64,000 nt of DNA from Candidatus Ruthia magnifica str. Cm (Calyptogena magnifica) (GTDB taxonomy: Bacteria > Pseudomonadota > Gammaproteobacteria > PS1 > Pseudothioglobaceae). The position numbers and the translations under genes are program-made. This document shows positions 28,745-38,900 of this stretch, piece after piece. Positions within the stretch are counted from its first letter, which is position 1; each line of letters opens with the position of its first letter. Location of the stretch: the NCBI RefSeq assembly GCF_000015105.1, contig NC_008610.1, positions 930,001 to 994,000 of the forward strand, written 5' to 3'. The notes below the pieces were generated by a model. It was not told the origin of the DNA. It was given only the letters and a program-made list of their open reading frames with translations, and ran no database searches.

Positions 28745-30315
28745 TAACCTTCTCCTAAAATCTCATTTAACATATTTTTACCAAGATAAAAAAGCAATAA
28801 ACTGTATGGATAATGATGAAGTGTTGCAATATTAAGATAAATTAATGCTGTCATTAATTGCACTCTCTTATAACTATATCCTTGTTGTTCAATCCATTTT
28901 TTAAAATAATTTTCACAATCAACTAAATTTTGTTTTCTTAAAAAATCATAATAAACTGTATTTAGTCTATGATCCACTTCAAATAGATTTTTATCAACCA
29001 ATTCATGTGACACAATAATGCCATGATTTAATTTTGCAAAATCATAATAAATATCACCATAGTCCATAATTCCACCAAAATTTTGCCTCCAATCAATTAA
29101 AGTAAATGGTATTTTACTTTCACTATTTATAAGAATATTTTCAAAATGCAAATCGCCATGAAATCTAACAGGAATACCACAAGTTAATTCATTCCAATTA
29201 ACTTTATCTAATAAATTAAAAATTTTAGGAATTTTATTACCATTTATTATTTCTTCTAAGTCTATCTGCTCAAAAATTGTAAAATATTGTTTCACTCTTT
29301 TGTATGTTTTTTCTTTATAAAACTTCATACAAATATCTTTAAATTCTTTTTCTTGATTTTTATCTAAATCTTTTTTAATCCAAAACTTTTCCATCCAATC
29401 AAGATAATACTTAAAAGTGCTTATTGTAGGATTCTTAGAAAGAACTTCACCTTTAACCTTGTTATATGAATACATATTAGTAGTTGAATTTATTATACTT
29501 GGTATAAAGTTTTCCAAACCTTTTGCTCTTTGCACTCTATCTTTTATAAATAACTCATCAATAGAAAATTTAACAACTTTATCAGCCACAAACCAAATAG
29601 CTTCTTCTTCTTTTTCTAATATATTTGCATCAATATTTTTACTAAAATACTCTCTTGTTTTATTTAATTCATTAATATTGCCAGTGTCAAACCATGTAAA
29701 TGTAATTGGTTCAATCCCCTTATCTATTAAAAACCTAAGACCATAACTTTCGCCTATTTCAATTGAGCCTTGATTTATCCCGCTATTCATAGCCTTCCAA
29801 AACTCTTTATAATCATAAATCCCAGCTAATCCTATATAGGCCTTAACATCACCCTTTGTACCTTTTACACATATCTCCACTACATCTCTTTTTTGAGTTC
29901 TTATTGTTCGATATTGACTATTATTTTTAATTTTGGCTTGACCCATCCAATTGTGTAATGGAGGTTTAATATTCTCTAAAACTAGAGTATCATTTGAACT
30001 AAATATAAAAGGGCATTGTAAGTATTTTTCACATTGAATAATAGTATAGCCAAGACCAGAGCCCTCGCCTTCATACAAATTAACATCAACAAAAGTAAAT
30101 TTTCTATTCGAATAAGCTAGAGTTAAATAATCTTTAACAGTTTGCGCTTTATATCCTACAGGTATAATAAATTCTACATTTTCATCAAATTTTTCAATAA
30201 TATATGAAATTACAGGTTTATGAGCAACTGATATTAAGGCTTTATTAACATTTTTTGTCATACCTTTCAGTCTATTACCAAGCCCAGCAGAAGCTATTAA
30301 AACTTTATATTGCAT
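28744..30315 (-). CDS. nucleotidyltransferase fused to APH/choline-kinase-type kinase
   Basis: This 523-residue protein has two enzymes in one chain. Residues 1-240 are a sugar-phosphate nucleotidyltransferase: VLIASAGLGNRLKGMTKNVNKAL at the start, SSNDTL for the metal and WFDTGNINEL near the end. Residues about 260-520 are an aminoglycoside/choline-kinase fold: FHGDLHFENILI is the catalytic loop and LIDWRQNFGG holds the metal Asp. I choose the ATG at 30313-30315, one base after the cupin stop. It could phosphorylate a sugar or alcohol and activate it as an NDP or CMP derivative. The substrate is not known. Confidence 0.78.
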   Translation of the reverse strand: MQYKVLIASAGLGNRLKGMTKNVNKALISVAHKPVISYIIEKFDENVEFIIPVGYKAQTVKDYLTLAYSNRKFTFVDVNLYEGEGSGLGYTIIQCEKYLQCPFIFSSNDTLVLENIKPPLHNWMGQAKIKNNSQYRTIRTQKRDVVEICVKGTKGDVKAYIGLAGIYDYKEFWKAMNSGINQGSIEIGESYGLRFLIDKGIEPITFTWFDTGNINELNKTREYFSKNIDANILEKEEEAIWFVADKVVKFSIDELFIKDRVQRAKGLENFIPSIINSTTNMYSYNKVKGEVLSKNPTISTFKYYLDWMEKFWIKKDLDKNQEKEFKDICMKFYKEKTYKRVKQYFTIFEQIDLEEIINGNKIPKIFNLLDKVNWNELTCGIPVRFHGDLHFENILINSESKIPFTLIDWRQNFGGIMDYGDIYYDFAKLNHGIIVSHELVDKNLFEVDHRLNTVYYDFLRKQNLVDCENYFKKWIEQQGYSYKRVQLMTALIYLNIATLHHYPYSLLLFYLGKNMLNEILGEG

Positions 30316-30316
30316 A

Positions 30317-30664
30317 CTAATCTCGTTTATATCTATCTTGTAGTCTAACAACATCTTTTAATTCTGGCGTTGAGATTTCAAAATAAATACTATCTTCCAA
30401 TGCTTCCATTCTATGAATTTTAAATGGATAGAGAGTTAGATAACTATTTGGTTTCATAACAACTTCATCAAGTTCGTCTATTTTATCTCCAATATATACT
30501 TTTAAACTCCCAATTAAAAGATACACTGTTTCAGTTTTTATCTCATGGTATTGTAAACTGCATGCATGCCCTTTATACATTGTTAGTTTTTTAAACACAT
30601 ATTTCTCATTTTTTTCTAGAAGATCCTCTTTTCCCCATGGTTTTTTTGTAGTTACCAGTTCCAT
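30317..30664 (-). CDS. small cupin, mannose-6-phosphate isomerase C-terminal type
   Basis: A 115-residue single-domain cupin. It begins VTTKKPWGKEDLLEKNEKYVF, like the KPWG start of type II phosphomannose isomerase domains. The cupin motif is CSLQYHEIKTETVYLLIGSLKV with conserved His and Glu metal ligands. PFKIHRMEAL gives the second histidine motif. It could be a sugar-phosphate isomerase or an epimerase for the neighbouring activation genes. It lies 10 bases after the aldolase gene and one base before the nucleotidyltransferase-kinase gene. Confidence 0.78.
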   Translation of the reverse strand: MELVTTKKPWGKEDLLEKNEKYVFKKLTMYKGHACSLQYHEIKTETVYLLIGSLKVYIGDKIDELDEVVMKPNSYLTLYPFKIHRMEALEDSIYFEISTPELKDVVRLQDRYKRD

Positions 30665-30674
30665 TTTATATCCT

Positions 30675-31820
30675 TCATATCATTTTAAATAATTGTATAT
30701 ATCTTGTCATAGATTGTTTAATCAATGTTTTTAAATATTCATCTAAATTTATATTCTTCCGTAACAATCCACTTACAACTTTTTGTTTCATTTCAATTAT
30801 TTGTTCATTTGAAAATATATAATGCCCGCAAATAATAGTTTTATCAATTGCTGTAGTTTTACTATCTTCCAATATCCATTTTTTCCATTTATTTGAGGAT
30901 ACAGCTATATTTACAAATAAATCAAATTCTTTTTTATATCCAAAAGTATTTAAAAGGTATAAAAAACCTTTTGTTTCAACTACACCAAACTCTGGTGCTA
31001 CATTTGAAGCGCGGATGCCTAATATTGGTCTTAAAGACAACGCCTCATTGCTGAGATAATCAACATTATGTTCTTTTAACATCACATCATATTTCTTACA
31101 CAGAAATACAGTCTGTTTTAAATGTTCAAGCGATAAATTACTAGTAGTTATAATATCATCTTTAAATATCCCTACATTTTTACACTCCATCACTTTTGTA
31201 CCTGTTTGAGCAACTACAAAAGTTGGTTTTGTTATTTTATTTTTTTTATAAAATTTTTGAGTTTCATTTAAGAAATATTCAAATTGTTCAAGGCTTTGTC
31301 CATAACCATCTTGCTCTTCGGTTCCTAATTCAAATTGTATATTTTTATTATTTTGTTTGGCAAACTCAAAGGTATGACCATATAGTTCAAATAATCTATT
31401 TAAGATTTTATCTATTGTTAAATTTTCACCTTGAATTGGAATACTAGGATCTAAATGTAGAAAATTAAATTCAGCTAAAATATCATTTTCAAGTGATTTT
31501 TTCGCAGAAATCATAGAATCTAATATATTTAAATTATTTTCTATTTCAGATATGCCTTGCCAAAGACCGCCATGATCCCTTGCTAAAAAAATTTTGTTTG
31601 CATTTTTATTTTTTACATAATTTACAAATTTTTCAGTAGTGAAATTTTCTACATAACCACCTCCAAATTCCTTACTATCTATTTGTCTTCTACTGGCAAT
31701 AAGGATCTGGGGTATATTAAATTGTTTAGATAATTCTATACTAGCATCAATACAATTTTTACTCATAGGGCCACTACATAGTAATGTGGCTTTTTTATTT
31801 TTTAAAAAATCTTTTATCAT
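30675..31820 (-). CDS. GatZ/KbaZ-like class II tagatose-bisphosphate aldolase family protein
   Basis: A 381-residue TIM-barrel protein of the GatZ/KbaZ family. In E. coli these support the catalytic aldolase subunit for tagatose-1,6-bisphosphate. Matching segments are ILIASRRQIDSKEFGGGYVE, a KIFLARDHGGLWQ segment in the position of GDHLGP, and FELGTEEQDGYGQSL. A catalytic GatY/KbaY partner is not present, and the protein is shorter than the usual 420 residues. The polysaccharide context points to carbon-skeleton building for an unusual sugar rather than galactitol catabolism. That is inference. Confidence 0.75.
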   Translation of the reverse strand: MIKDFLKNKKATLLCSGPMSKNCIDASIELSKQFNIPQILIASRRQIDSKEFGGGYVENFTTEKFVNYVKNKNANKIFLARDHGGLWQGISEIENNLNILDSMISAKKSLENDILAEFNFLHLDPSIPIQGENLTIDKILNRLFELYGHTFEFAKQNNKNIQFELGTEEQDGYGQSLEQFEYFLNETQKFYKKNKITKPTFVVAQTGTKVMECKNVGIFKDDIITTSNLSLEHLKQTVFLCKKYDVMLKEHNVDYLSNEALSLRPILGIRASNVAPEFGVVETKGFLYLLNTFGYKKEFDLFVNIAVSSNKWKKWILEDSKTTAIDKTIICGHYIFSNEQIIEMKQKVVSGLLRKNINLDEYLKTLIKQSMTRYIQLFKMI

Positions 31821-31846
31821 GCTGTCTAGTGTCCACTTAATCTAAT

Positions 31847-32338
31847 TTATTTATTTGGTAATTCATCTAGAATATATGGCTTAAAAAAATTTTCTAATAT
31901 ATGTAAACTAGCTTCTGCAACGGCACGATTCGCACCACTTCTCTTAGTAATAAAGTCCGCTACACTCTTCACATATTCATCACCATTTGCAGGGGCAATA
32001 CAATAAGCTACTTTTTTAAACACATAATGATCAAATATACCATCTCCCATATAAATTACCTCTTTTAGGTCCCATTTCTCTTTAATCCAATCAATTCTTT
32101 TAATCGTACTTACTAAATGAAGTGGTCTTTTCATATCGTCCACTATTCTAGATTTTGATATTTCAAAACCTCTATGATCTCCTGTTACAAAATGAATATC
32201 AAGATATGGCTCTAGTAATGATAAAGCATCATTATCATCCGCCCCAAACACTTTCATGATTTTTCCATCTGATGAATAGTAAAACCTTCCATCTGTCATT
32301 ACACCATCTACATCTAATATAAAAATTTTAGGACTCAC
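31847..32338 (-). CDS. KdsC-like HAD phosphatase
   Basis: A 163-residue HAD phosphatase of the KdsC subfamily, small C0-type proteins that form tetramers. The nucleophile motif is FILDVDGVMTDGRFYYSSDG near the N-terminus. Motif II is the Thr in HFVTGDHRG. Motif III is in KRIDWIKEKW, and motif IV is VIYMGDGIFDHYVFK. KdsC removes phosphate from KDO-8-phosphate, but the GatZ-like gene 26 bases downstream suggests another acidic or keto sugar phosphate. It overlaps the wzx start region by 11 bases. Confidence 0.85.
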   Translation of the reverse strand: MSPKIFILDVDGVMTDGRFYYSSDGKIMKVFGADDNDALSLLEPYLDIHFVTGDHRGFEISKSRIVDDMKRPLHLVSTIKRIDWIKEKWDLKEVIYMGDGIFDHYVFKKVAYCIAPANGDEYVKSVADFITKRSGANRAVAEASLHILENFFKPYILDELPNK

Positions 32339-33656
32339 TATTTACCTCACTAAATTTTAGCTTCCAAAATGAAAATATCGCCACAATCATTAACAATACA
32401 TTGCTCCTTGTAGATCTCATTATTAAATCAAATATAAAAATATTAAAAGTAAATGATACAAATGTAGCTATCATTGCCCCATTAATACCATATATTGGTA
32501 TTAATATATAATTCAAAATTATATTTAAAAAGCTAGCTAATGCAATTGTATACAACGAATATTTTTGCATATTCTCATTTAATAAATAACTACTTCTACC
32601 TACACCAAAAAATGCAAAAAACAATCTGAATCCAAAAATTGCAAAAATAGCTCCAGCTTCTACATACAAACCTCCATATAAAAGAACAACCACACTTTCC
32701 CCAAAAAAATAAATTGGTAGTGATACTACTAAGAACATACTCATCATCAATCTATAAAAATTAAGCGTTCTGAAGCGATAAAGATTTGGTGATATTTTTT
32801 TAGTACTAATAATAGCAGGTAAAAATGTACTCTGAATTATCATTGGTAGAAATCCAAATATTGCCATTAACTTAAACGCTATACTGTAATATGCTACTTT
32901 AGCAAAACCAAGCATTTCTTTTAACATAATTTGATCTATATATGATTGAATTGACAATGCTAAACCAGAGATAATCAACGGCCAACTATCTCGTAATAAA
33001 CTAACTGCCATTTCTTTTCTAAAAACTAATTTTTTAATTTCTAAAATTGAATTCTTTAAAAAAAATAACCCAACTGCCAATATAAAACTATCGAACAAAA
33101 TAACCCAAACAAAGGCTATCAATGATGCTTCATTTAAAATAAGTACTATTTTTATGATAGAGGATATAAAAAGAGTAACTACATTTACATATACCACATA
33201 CTTACTTAGTACTTTAGCTTGAAAATACATATCTATCACATTAAAACTTTGAAAGATGGTGGCTGAGGCTATAATGAATACTAAAGCATTAGTAAAACTG
33301 TCATTTGAGGTGAAATTTATAGCAATAGCTAAGATCAATAGTACGAATAATGCACCTATAAATTTTAACCAAAACGCTGTTCCGATAAGTTCATTTATAC
33401 AATTTTCACCCTTAACTAATTCACGCACCACTATTCCATCAAGACCAAGTGTGGCAATGACTGCAAACAAACCCACAAAACTTTGAGCATAACTGAACAA
33501 TCCGAACTGCTCTGGACCTAGGTACCGGACAACCCAAATACCAACGAACAATCCTATAGCCATACGCAGAATTTTTTCCCCAAACAGCCATGATGTATTT
33601 TTAAAATATTTCATAAAACCACTATGGTTTTTTAAGTCTTTAATTTTATTTAGCAT
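32328..33656 (-). CDS. wzx: Wzx-type polysaccharide flippase
   Basis: A 442-residue MOP-family flippase that moves lipid-linked repeat units across the inner membrane. About 12-14 hydrophobic helices run the whole length. The N-terminal [20 protein letters not shown] and [17 protein letters not shown] are typical of the RfbX/PST group. A downstream signature is [20 protein letters not shown]. It overlaps the fcl stop by 11 bases and the KdsC-like gene by 11 bases. It is the only intact flippase in the island. Confidence 0.9.
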   Translation of the reverse strand: MLNKIKDLKNHSGFMKYFKNTSWLFGEKILRMAIGLFVGIWVVRYLGPEQFGLFSYAQSFVGLFAVIATLGLDGIVVRELVKGENCINELIGTAFWLKFIGALFVLLILAIAINFTSNDSFTNALVFIIASATIFQSFNVIDMYFQAKVLSKYVVYVNVVTLFISSIIKIVLILNEASLIAFVWVILFDSFILAVGLFFLKNSILEIKKLVFRKEMAVSLLRDSWPLIISGLALSIQSYIDQIMLKEMLGFAKVAYYSIAFKLMAIFGFLPMIIQSTFLPAIISTKKISPNLYRFRTLNFYRLMMSMFLVVSLPIYFFGESVVVLLYGGLYVEAGAIFAIFGFRLFFAFFGVGRSSYLLNENMQKYSLYTIALASFLNIILNYILIPIYGINGAMIATFVSFTFNIFIFDLIMRSTRSNVLLMIVAIFSFWKLKFSEVNSES

Positions 33657-34602
33657 TATTCATAAACCATCGATAAGCTTTATCTAAACCATCTTCCAAA
33701 CTAGTTGTTACTTGCCAGCCTAATTTACTAATTTTATTAATGTCCAACCGTTTTCTTAACGTACCATCTGGTATTTTATCATTCCAAATAATTTTGCCTT
33801 TAAACCTTGTTACTTTTTTGATTAATTCTGCTAATTGCTTGATGGTGATGTCTTCACCAGTACCGATATTAATATGCGATAACATTGGATCAGTGTTATT
33901 TTTGTAAGTATTTTTATTAAAAGAAATAACAAAAATACACGCTTTTGCCATATCATCAACATACAAAAACTCTCGCATTGCTTTACCTGTACCCCAAACT
34001 GCCACTTCATTAGCATTATTAATTTTTGCTTCGTGAAAACGACGTATTAAAGCAGGAATGACGTGGGAATTTTTAGAATAGAAATTATCGCCTATGCCAT
34101 ATAAATTAGTAGGCATAACTGAGCGAAAATCAGTATTATGTTGCCGATTGTAGGATTCACAAAGTTTAATGCCTGCTATTTTAGCAATCGCATAAGGCTC
34201 ATTAGTAGGCTCTAATGTTGATGTTAGTAAGTATATTTCTTGTATAGGCTGTGGTGCATATTTTGGATAAATACAAGAGCTACCTAAAAATAATAATCGT
34301 TTTATTTTATTTTGATAGGCACTGTGAATAATATTAGCTTCTATCATTAAATTGTTATAAATAAAATCAGCAGGGAATTCATTATTAGCATAAATCCCAC
34401 CAACTTTAGCGGCAGCTAGAAAGACATATTGTGGTTTTTTTTTGGCGAAAAAATTAGCCACTTGTTGTTGATTAGTTAAATCCAACTCATTATGAGTTTT
34501 ATAAATTAAATTTTTAAAATTTTGGTTTTTTAATTCTCTAACGATTGCTGAACCGACTAAGCCTTGATGACCAGCAATATAAATTTTATCGTTAAGCTGC
34601 AT
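33646..34602 (-). CDS. fcl: GDP-L-fucose synthase
   Basis: Fcl (GMER) epimerises and reduces GDP-4-keto-6-deoxymannose to GDP-L-fucose. The 318-residue SDR protein begins [20 protein letters not shown], with the NADP-binding motif. [19 protein letters not shown] and [13 protein letters not shown] carry the catalytic Ser and YxxxK. Another family segment is [20 protein letters not shown]. It follows gmd by 10 bases and overlaps wzx by 11 bases. With gmd and manC it gives a complete route to GDP-fucose. Confidence 0.96.
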   Translation of the reverse strand: MQLNDKIYIAGHQGLVGSAIVRELKNQNFKNLIYKTHNELDLTNQQQVANFFAKKKPQYVFLAAAKVGGIYANNEFPADFIYNNLMIEANIIHSAYQNKIKRLLFLGSSCIYPKYAPQPIQEIYLLTSTLEPTNEPYAIAKIAGIKLCESYNRQHNTDFRSVMPTNLYGIGDNFYSKNSHVIPALIRRFHEAKINNANEVAVWGTGKAMREFLYVDDMAKACIFVISFNKNTYKNNTDPMLSHINIGTGEDITIKQLAELIKKVTRFKGKIIWNDKIPDGTLRKRLDINKISKLGWQVTTSLEDGLDKAYRWFMNNAK

Positions 34603-34612
34603 CTTGGATTAA

Positions 34613-35704
34613 TTATTCGTTAAAATTAGGTATTTTAAAGCCGTGCCTTTTAATCAAGGTATCGCGCTTAGCAAGATTAATGTCATTTTCCATCATCTCA
34701 CGTGCCATCTCCTCTAAGGTAATTTTTGGCACCCAGCCTAGTTTTTCTTTAGCTTTGGTTGAATCGCCAAGTAATGTTTTTACCTCAGTTGGTCGGAAAT
34801 AGCGTGCATCAACCGCAACAATTAAATTACCAGTTTCCATATCATAACCTTTTTCATTCATACCTTTATCTTCCCAGCGGATTTTTTTATTTAAATGACC
34901 CCAAGAAAAATTAACAAAATCACGTACAGAGTATTGAACACCAGTAGCAATACAAAAATCATCTGGCTCATCCTGCTGTAGCATGAGCCATTGCATTTCT
35001 ACATAATCTTTAGCGTGTCCCCAATCTCGCTTAGCATCCATATTGCCAAGATAAACTCTATCTTGCAAGCCTAGTGAAATACGAGCCAATGCTCTGGTGA
35101 TTTTACGAGTAACAAATGTTTCTCCACGTATCGGCGATTCATGATTAAACAAAATTCCGTTACAAGCATACATACCATAAGCTTCACGATAATTAACTGT
35201 AATCCAATAAGCATAAAGTTTAGCAACTGCATAAGGAGAACGTGGATAAAAAGGCGTAGTTTCTTTTTGTGGTATTTCTTGTGCCTCTCCATATAACTCC
35301 GAAGTAGAAGCTTGATAATAACGAGTTTTCTTTTCCAAACCTAAAATACGAATTGCTTCCAATATACGAAGTGCACCAAGACCAACAGTATCTACCGTAT
35401 ATTCTGGTATTTCAAATGAAACTGCAACATGTGATTGTGCACCGAGGTTATAGATTTCATCAGGCTGGATTTGTTGAATAATGCGTACTAAGCTCATTGA
35501 ATCAGATAAATCGCCATAATGGAGAATAAAATTTCTATGAGAAGTATGTGGATCTTGATAAAGGTGATCAATACGATCGGTATTAAATGATGAAGAACGG
35601 CGTTTAATACCATGAATCTCATAACCCTTCTCTAATAAAAATTCTGCTAAATAAGCACCATCTTGACCAGTTATACCTGTAATTAATGCTTTCTTTTTAT
35701 TCAC
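34613..35704 (-). CDS. gmd: GDP-mannose 4,6-dehydratase
   Basis: Gmd converts GDP-mannose to GDP-4-keto-6-deoxymannose. The 363-residue protein has [20 protein letters not shown] at the N-terminus, [17 protein letters not shown], and the catalytic STSELYG segment with [15 protein letters not shown] (YxxxK). [13 protein letters not shown] is a family signature. Length is normal. It starts 53 bases after manC and precedes fcl by 10 bases. No mutation in active-site residues is seen. Confidence 0.97.
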   Translation of the reverse strand: MNKKKALITGITGQDGAYLAEFLLEKGYEIHGIKRRSSSFNTDRIDHLYQDPHTSHRNFILHYGDLSDSMSLVRIIQQIQPDEIYNLGAQSHVAVSFEIPEYTVDTVGLGALRILEAIRILGLEKKTRYYQASTSELYGEAQEIPQKETTPFYPRSPYAVAKLYAYWITVNYREAYGMYACNGILFNHESPIRGETFVTRKITRALARISLGLQDRVYLGNMDAKRDWGHAKDYVEMQWLMLQQDEPDDFCIATGVQYSVRDFVNFSWGHLNKKIRWEDKGMNEKGYDMETGNLIVAVDARYFRPTEVKTLLGDSTKAKEKLGWVPKITLEEMAREMMENDINLAKRDTLIKRHGFKIPNFNE

Positions 35705-35757
35705 TATTTAGGCTCTAAAAAAATTTCAACATATAATATATTTATACACTCTGTTAT

Positions 35758-37176
35758 TCACTTTTTACTACGAGCATATATGTCTTCAAATCTAACGATA
35801 TCATCCTCACCCAAATAAGCACCGCTTTGCACTTCAATAACCTCCAATGATTTTCTGGTTTTATTTTCCAAGGCATGTATTATACCAATAGGAATATAAG
35901 CTGATTCTCCCTTGCCCAAGGTTAATACTTTTTTACCATTTGTAACAGTTGCTGTACCATTTACAACCACCCAGTGCTCTGCACGTTTGTAATGCATTTG
36001 TAGTGATAATTTTGCACCTGGATTGACATGAAGCTTTTTTACTTGAAAGTATTTGCCTGAATCAATAGAGTCAAACCAACCCCATGGTCTAAAAACTTTT
36101 CGGTGCATTCCATTCTCATGTCTGTTAGAATTTTGTAATTTTACAACAATAGATTTTATCTCTTTAACCTTATCTTGACTAGCAATAAAGGTAACATCAA
36201 GTGTATTCACAATAATTAGATTTTCCACACCAAGTGTGGCGACCATGTGGTGATTTGCGTTAATATAAGTATTAATCGTATCTTTAGTAAAAACATTTCC
36301 TGAAATGACATTATTATTACTATCTTTTGTGCCAATATTATAAAGTGCTGACCATGAACCAATATCATTCCATCGTGCATCCAATGGCACAACAACAACA
36401 TGACTACTTTTTTCCATTAATGCATAATCAATTGAATCACTTGGTGATTTAGTAAATGCTTGTTTATCTAAGCGAATAAAATCAAAATCTAGTATTGCAT
36501 TATCAACTGCCTTATTAACTGATTTAATAATGTCGGGCGAATAAATAGTTAACTCATTAATCAGTGTGTTGGCTTGAAACACAAATATACCACTATTCCA
36601 AAAATAGTTATCTTGCTCTAAATATGATTCTGCAGTTTTCAAATTAGGTTTTTCGATAAATTTTTCAACTTGATATGCACCATCAATATTAATTTCAGAT
36701 GATTTGATATAACCATAATTGATATTAGCCTGCGTTGGCACAATACCAAAAGTAACCAATTTTCCTGCTTGAGCTTGCTTAATAGCAATATAAACTGTCT
36801 TATGAAAAGTTTTAATATCTTGAATAATATGATCAGCTGATAGTACAAATAGTATTATATCGTCTGATTGTTTAATTGATTGCAATGCTGCAGCCGCAAT
36901 AGCGGGAGCGGTATTTTTACCAATCGGCTCAAGTAAAATTGTTGGACTTTTAATACCAATTTCCCGACATTGTTGTGCAACTAAAAAACGATGGTCAATA
37001 TTACAAATAATCATGGGATCCATAAAATTATTTAACCCATCTAAACGCAAAATTGTTTCTTGCAATATACTTTTATCACTCACTAAAGACAAATACTGTT
37101 TAGGATGTTGCTTATGAGATAATGGCCATAATCTCTTACCAGAACCACCAGATAAGATAATTGGCATTATATTCAT
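35758..37176 (-). CDS. manC: mannose-1-phosphate guanylyltransferase / mannose-6-phosphate isomerase
   Basis: A 472-residue bifunctional enzyme that makes GDP-mannose and interconverts mannose-6-phosphate and fructose-6-phosphate. The N-terminal nucleotidyltransferase motif is PIILSGGSGKRLWPLSHKQH, followed by FVLSADHII and VEKFIEKPN. The C-terminal type II PMI cupin starts RPWGWFDSIDSGKYFQVKK and has LQMHYKRAEHWVVVNGTATV. It is the first gene of the long minus-strand polysaccharide run. Upstream are 370 bases without a gene that hold a striking hairpin. No phosphomannomutase gene is in the window. Confidence 0.97.
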   Translation of the reverse strand: MNIMPIILSGGSGKRLWPLSHKQHPKQYLSLVSDKSILQETILRLDGLNNFMDPMIICNIDHRFLVAQQCREIGIKSPTILLEPIGKNTAPAIAAAALQSIKQSDDIILFVLSADHIIQDIKTFHKTVYIAIKQAQAGKLVTFGIVPTQANINYGYIKSSEINIDGAYQVEKFIEKPNLKTAESYLEQDNYFWNSGIFVFQANTLINELTIYSPDIIKSVNKAVDNAILDFDFIRLDKQAFTKSPSDSIDYALMEKSSHVVVVPLDARWNDIGSWSALYNIGTKDSNNNVISGNVFTKDTINTYINANHHMVATLGVENLIIVNTLDVTFIASQDKVKEIKSIVVKLQNSNRHENGMHRKVFRPWGWFDSIDSGKYFQVKKLHVNPGAKLSLQMHYKRAEHWVVVNGTATVTNGKKVLTLGKGESAYIPIGIIHALENKTRKSLEVIEVQSGAYLGEDDIVRFEDIYARSKK

Positions 37177-37546
37177 AAATAATATCCTTGAATAAATGAG
37201 TTGAAACTAATTACACTCACCACCTAATCGTTTTCCTAAATAAATCACACATATAAGTTGGTATTATCTGTTATTCTGATAACAGATAATACCAAATGTT
37301 ATTATTTAATGCTTTTTTATATAAAATCTAATATTGGTCAATCACGATAACGTTCTAAACGATACACCGTATGTGTCCTTTATTAAAAATAATATTCTAC
37401 CAATTATGGTATTATAACGAAATAATTCACTAGATCCAAACTGGAGTTTTGCTTGATTAATAGAGATATAAATTCTGATCAATTAATGTTTATTTGTAAT
37501 ATAACCAGTAATTTTATACAAAAAAAATAATTTTCAAAAAGAACAA
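37177..37546. promoter_or_regulatory. divergent intergenic region between manC and a plus-strand transferase
   Basis: These 370 bases separate two divergent transcription units and probably hold both promoters. They contain a 17-base-pair perfect inverted repeat (37258-37295) and a smaller one, TACCA-ATTA-TGGTA at 37398-37411, that shares its TACCA/TGGTA half-site. A minus-strand frame is open for about 40 codons at 37345-37490, but has no start and no recognisable family. Confidence 0.4.
37258..37295. repeat. perfect 17-bp inverted repeat with 4-base loop
   Basis: TTGGTATTATCTGTTAT at 37258-37274 pairs without mismatch with ATAACAGATAATACCAA at 37279-37295 around TCTG. It is AT-rich and has no T-run directly after it on either strand, so a simple rho-independent terminator is unlikely. 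It lies 82 bases upstream of manC and 252 bases before the plus-strand gene. It could be an operator, an RNA hairpin or a mobile-element trace. Confidence 0.7.
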
Positions 37547-38275
37547 GTGAATAAAGTTAATATTGTATGCATGAAATGGGGTGATAAATTTTCTGTTGAG
37601 TATGTTAATCGACTCTTTGGCATGGTTTCTCGTCATCTTTTTATGCCGTTTCGATTTGTGTGTTTCACTGAAAATAGTATAGGCATACGAGACGAGGTAG
37701 AAGTACAAGATTTACCAAAATTAGACCTATCACCTGGATTGCCAGAAAGGGGTTGGCAAAAATTAACTGTATTTAAAAAAGACTTTGGTGGCTTATCTGG
37801 ACCTACTTTATTTCTAGATTTAGATATAGTGGTGGTTGGAAATTTAAATGATTTTTTCACTTATCCTGGTGACTTTCTAATTGCCCATGATAAGAAAAAT
37901 CCAAAAAAAATAGAAGGCAACTCATCAATATTTAGGTTTGAAATTGGGCAACATTCAGAAATTTTAAGTCATTTTGAACAAAATTATGAATTAGTGAAAA
38001 CCGAAGTACGCCATGAACAGGCGTACTTATCACGTGAAATGTACAAACAAGACAAATTGAGATATTGGCCAGATGAATGGGTACCAAGCTTTAAGTATCG
38101 CTGTTGTCCTTCTTGGATAAAGTCTTGGTTTCAAACACCTTTTATACCCAAGGGTTCAAAAGTTGTTTTATTTCATGGCTTACCCAATCCCCCCGAAGCA
38201 ATTATTGGATGTAGTGGAAAATGGTATCGACACATCCAGCCATCGTCCTGGATTGAAGAATATTGGAAAATCTAA
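37547..38275 (+). CDS. glycosyltransferase with GT-A fold (GT8-like)
   Basis: A 242-residue transferase. It begins KVNIVCMKWGDKFSVEYVNRL, and the DxD-type metal motif is TLFLDLDIVVVGNLNDFF near residue 90. A VVLFHGLPNPPEA segment near the end resembles the HxxGxxKPW-like region of GT8 enzymes. The start is GTG at 37547; the next in-frame ATG (37571) would remove the first beta strand, so GTG is favoured. It likely modifies LPS core or capsule. Its stop overlaps the start of a broken GT25 gene (TAATG). Confidence 0.75.
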   Translation: MNKVNIVCMKWGDKFSVEYVNRLFGMVSRHLFMPFRFVCFTENSIGIRDEVEVQDLPKLDLSPGLPERGWQKLTVFKKDFGGLSGPTLFLDLDIVVVGNLNDFFTYPGDFLIAHDKKNPKKIEGNSSIFRFEIGQHSEILSHFEQNYELVKTEVRHEQAYLSREMYKQDKLRYWPDEWVPSFKYRCCPSWIKSWFQTPFIPKGSKVVLFHGLPNPPEAIIGCSGKWYRHIQPSSWIEEYWKI

Positions 38276-38900
38276 TGAACGCTACAAAAATTACTATTTA
38301 TATTATCAATTTAGATAGAAGTTCTATCGGATTATCTTATATAGACAAGTAATCATTTAAATTAAAAATGTCATTTAAAAAGATGGCAGCAATTGATTCT
38401 CACCAAATTCAACCTCAAATATTACAATCTTATTAATAACAATCAAGCTCTCATTATACGACTTTATTTACAGGAGAAATTATCTGTGCTCTTACTTAGG
38501 AATGGCTTAAGCCATAACTCTCTAATCTGATTATGATTTAATCATAATCACAGGTGGCGTGTTTGTTGGTAAGGAAAATTATATTAAACTTGCTATAGAA
38601 CAATTAGATCAAATAAATTTATACTGTATTAAGACAAAACCAAACAAGCCACTTATTTTTGGTAGCCTAGAGCATTGTGCTTTTATTGGATTGTCATGAA
38701 ATCCAGTTTCTGCCATGGCAATTTTCTTACTCTTTGCTCGGCCTTTTATTAAAAAATACAAGGTACAAGTCACTATCTAAATACTACTTTTAAAACTCAA
38801 GCAAACTTTGATTGGTATAAGCCAAAACCTATACGTAAATTTGTACGTACACACCTGACCATACAACTTTTTCCAACCTATATGTATTGTAAGAGGATGA
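38275..38900 (+). pseudogene. GT25-family glycosyltransferase, decayed
   Basis: The first frame starts at an ATG overlapping the previous stop and reads ITIYIINLDRSS, the GT25 N-terminal motif, before a stop at codon 26. Later frames give MAAIDSHQIQPQILQSY, TGEIICALT (the family's GEIGCxLSH segment) and GGVFVGKENYIKLAIEQL. The last part, about 38700-38900, reads FARPFIKKYKVQV and LNTTFKTQANFDWYKPKP. Several stops and shifts make it non-functional. The end is not exact. Confidence 0.68.

Noticed and set aside
37345-37490. Minus-strand 40-codon open stretch upstream of manC
   Set aside because: It has no start, ribosome-binding site or recognisable family, and AT-rich DNA gives such frames by chance.
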